From assembly GCF_002934455.1 (NCBI RefSeq), contig NZ_PTIR01000004.1, positions 1-64,000 of the forward strand: 64,000 bases of DNA, in the 5' to 3' direction. The stretch comes from Trinickia symbiotica. GTDB taxonomy: Bacteria > Pseudomonadota > Gammaproteobacteria > Burkholderiales > Burkholderiaceae. The notes under the pieces were generated by a model, which saw only the letters and a list, made by a program, of their open reading frames with translations, did not search any database and was not told the origin of the DNA. This document shows positions 63,010-64,000 of this stretch, one piece after another (the first letter of the stretch is position 1; the number at the start of each line of letters is the position of its first letter). The translations under genes were made by a program, and so were the position numbers.

Positions 63010-64000
63010 ATGAAATTACTCGTCGTCGGTTCGGGCGGTCGCGAACATGCGCTCGCATGGAAGCTCGCCCAGTCGCCGCGCGTCCAGGTCGTCTACGTCG
63101 CGCCCGGCAACGGCGGAACGGCGCACGATGAGCGACTGTGCAACGTCGCCATCACCGATCTCGAGGCGCTTGCCGATTTCGCCGAGAAGGAGCAGATCGC
63201 GTTGACCGTCGTCGGCCCCGAAGCGCCGCTCGCGGCCGGCATCGTGAATCTGTTTCGCCAGCGTGGCCTCAAAATCTTCGGCCCGACGAAGGAAGCCGCG
63301 CAACTCGAGAGCTCGAAGGATTTCGCCAAAGCGTTCATGAAGCGCCACGGGATCCCGACAGCCGAATACGAAACGTTCTCCGACGCCGCTTCGGCGCACG
63401 CCTACCTGGACGCGAAAGGCGCGCCGATCGTCATCAAGGCCGATGGGCTCGCCGCGGGCAAGGGCGTCGTGGTCGCCACGACGCTCGAAGATGCGCACGC
63501 CGCGGTCGACATGATGCTCGCGGACAACAAGCTCGGCGATGCGGGCGCGCGCGTCGTGATCGAGGAATGTCTCGAGGGCGAGGAAGCGAGCTTCATCGTG
63601 ATGGTCGACGGCAAGCATGTGCTCGCGCTCGCGTCGAGCCAGGACCATAAGCGGCTCCTCGACGGCGACGCCGGTCCGAACACGGGCGGCATGGGCGCCT
63701 ATTCGCCCGCGCCCATCGTGACGCCCCAGCTGCATGCGCGCGTGATGCGCGAAATCATTCTGCCGACCGTGCGTGGCATGGAAAAGGAAGGCATTCGGTA
63801 CACGGGCTTTCTCTATGCAGGGCTCATGATCGACGCCGAAGGCAATCCGAAGACCCTCGAGTTCAATTGCCGCATGGGCGATCCCGAAACGCAGCCGATC
63901 ATGGCGCGCCTAAAAGGCGATTTTTCGAAGGTGCTCGAGCAGGCGATCGCCGGCACGCTGGATACGGTCGAGCTCACGTGGGATCGTCGCACCGCGCTCG
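63010..64000 (+). CDS. purD: phosphoribosylamine--glycine ligase, 5' part (runs off window)
   Basis: The first 330 codons of GAR synthetase, the second step of purine synthesis. The N-terminal domain begins MKLLVVGSGGREHALAWKLA. The ATP-grasp part has IVIKADGLAAGKGVVVATTL, LASSQDHKRLLDGDAGPNTG and LEFNCRMGDPETQPI (magnesium ligands). The frame is open to the window edge; roughly the last 95 residues are missing. yebC is upstream. Confidence 0.97.
   Translation, partial: MKLLVVGSGGREHALAWKLAQSPRVQVVYVAPGNGGTAHDERLCNVAITDLEALADFAEKEQIALTVVGPEAPLAAGIVNLFRQRGLKIFGPTKEAAQLESSKDFAKAFMKRHGIPTAEYETFSDAASAHAYLDAKGAPIVIKADGLAAGKGVVVATTLEDAHAAVDMMLADNKLGDAGARVVIEECLEGEEASFIVMVDGKHVLALASSQDHKRLLDGDAGPNTGGMGAYSPAPIVTPQLHARVMREIILPTVRGMEKEGIRYTGFLYAGLMIDAEGNPKTLEFNCRMGDPETQPIMARLKGDFSKVLEQAIAGTLDTVELTWDRRTAL

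Overview
The window looks like one stretch of chromosome from a high-GC betaproteobacterium of the Burkholderiaceae (Burkholderia / Paraburkholderia / Trinickia type). This rests on several things: the gene order tpiA-secG-tRNA-Leu-nuoA..N-DUF2818, the order ilvB-ilvN-ilvC-psd-pssA-leuA, the families DUF2863, DUF3619, DUF3106, DUF1178 and DUF2818, strong GC bias at third codon positions, and dense coding. I see no rRNA, prophage, insertion sequence, integrase or CRISPR array. Genus and species cannot be settled from the sequence alone. Annotated starts follow Shine-Dalgarno sites, overlaps and family N-termini where these can be seen.

Layout. 1-4.4 kb: the start of an unknown minus-strand gene, a DUF2863 protein, a LuxR-type regulator with a degenerate receiver, an orphan CbiM-like membrane protein and an exported basic-tailed protein. 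4.4-6.4 kb (minus): an M14 cytosolic-type carboxypeptidase and yaaA. 6.4-13.0 kb (plus): a PIN protein, an aminotransferase, a PaaG-like crotonase, a histidine phosphatase, an APH-fold phosphotransferase, an acyl-CoA dehydrogenase and a Nu-class GST. The phosphotransferase/dehydrogenase pair resembles a split version of ACAD10/ACAD11 and of the levulinate (Lva) enzymes. 13.0-35.8 kb is almost entirely on the minus strand. Read in transcription order it is rpsO, pnp, quinone reductase, tpiA, secG, tRNA-Leu(GAG), the full complex I operon nuoA-N, DUF2818, a NUDIX hydrolase, DUF1178 and a MaoC-like hydratase.

35.8-45 kb holds an orphan solute-binding protein, a divergent lipoprotein, and the branched-chain amino acid and phospholipid genes ilvB-ilvN-ilvC-psd-pssA-leuA (minus). 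45.2-47.6 kb (plus) is an ECF-type sigma factor operon (sigma, DUF3619, DUF3106, RDD). 47.7-50.4 kb (plus) is a metallophosphoesterase, a GT4 glycosyltransferase and a diacylglycerol kinase. A Pho-box-like sequence precedes this trio, which fits a lipid-remodelling unit. 50.5-52.6 kb: a TetR regulator with a palindrome over its promoter, a LOG-family hydrolase and an SDR. 52.7-61.0 kb (minus): DUF924, an AlaX-type editing enzyme, truncated hemoglobin, a large FtsX-type permease, DUF4126, an unlinked KdpE, qor, mgsA and an atypical SDR. 61.1-64 kb (plus): upp, yebC and the 5' part of purD.

Most of the window is core metabolism: respiration, RNA turnover, and amino acid, lipid and nucleotide synthesis. 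The most interesting accessory candidates are the putative phosphate-controlled lipid-remodelling trio (47.7-50.4 kb), the kinase/acyl-CoA-dehydrogenase module (8.1-12.2 kb), the sigma/DUF3619 pair (45.2-46.2 kb), and regulators whose normal partner or catalytic residues are missing.
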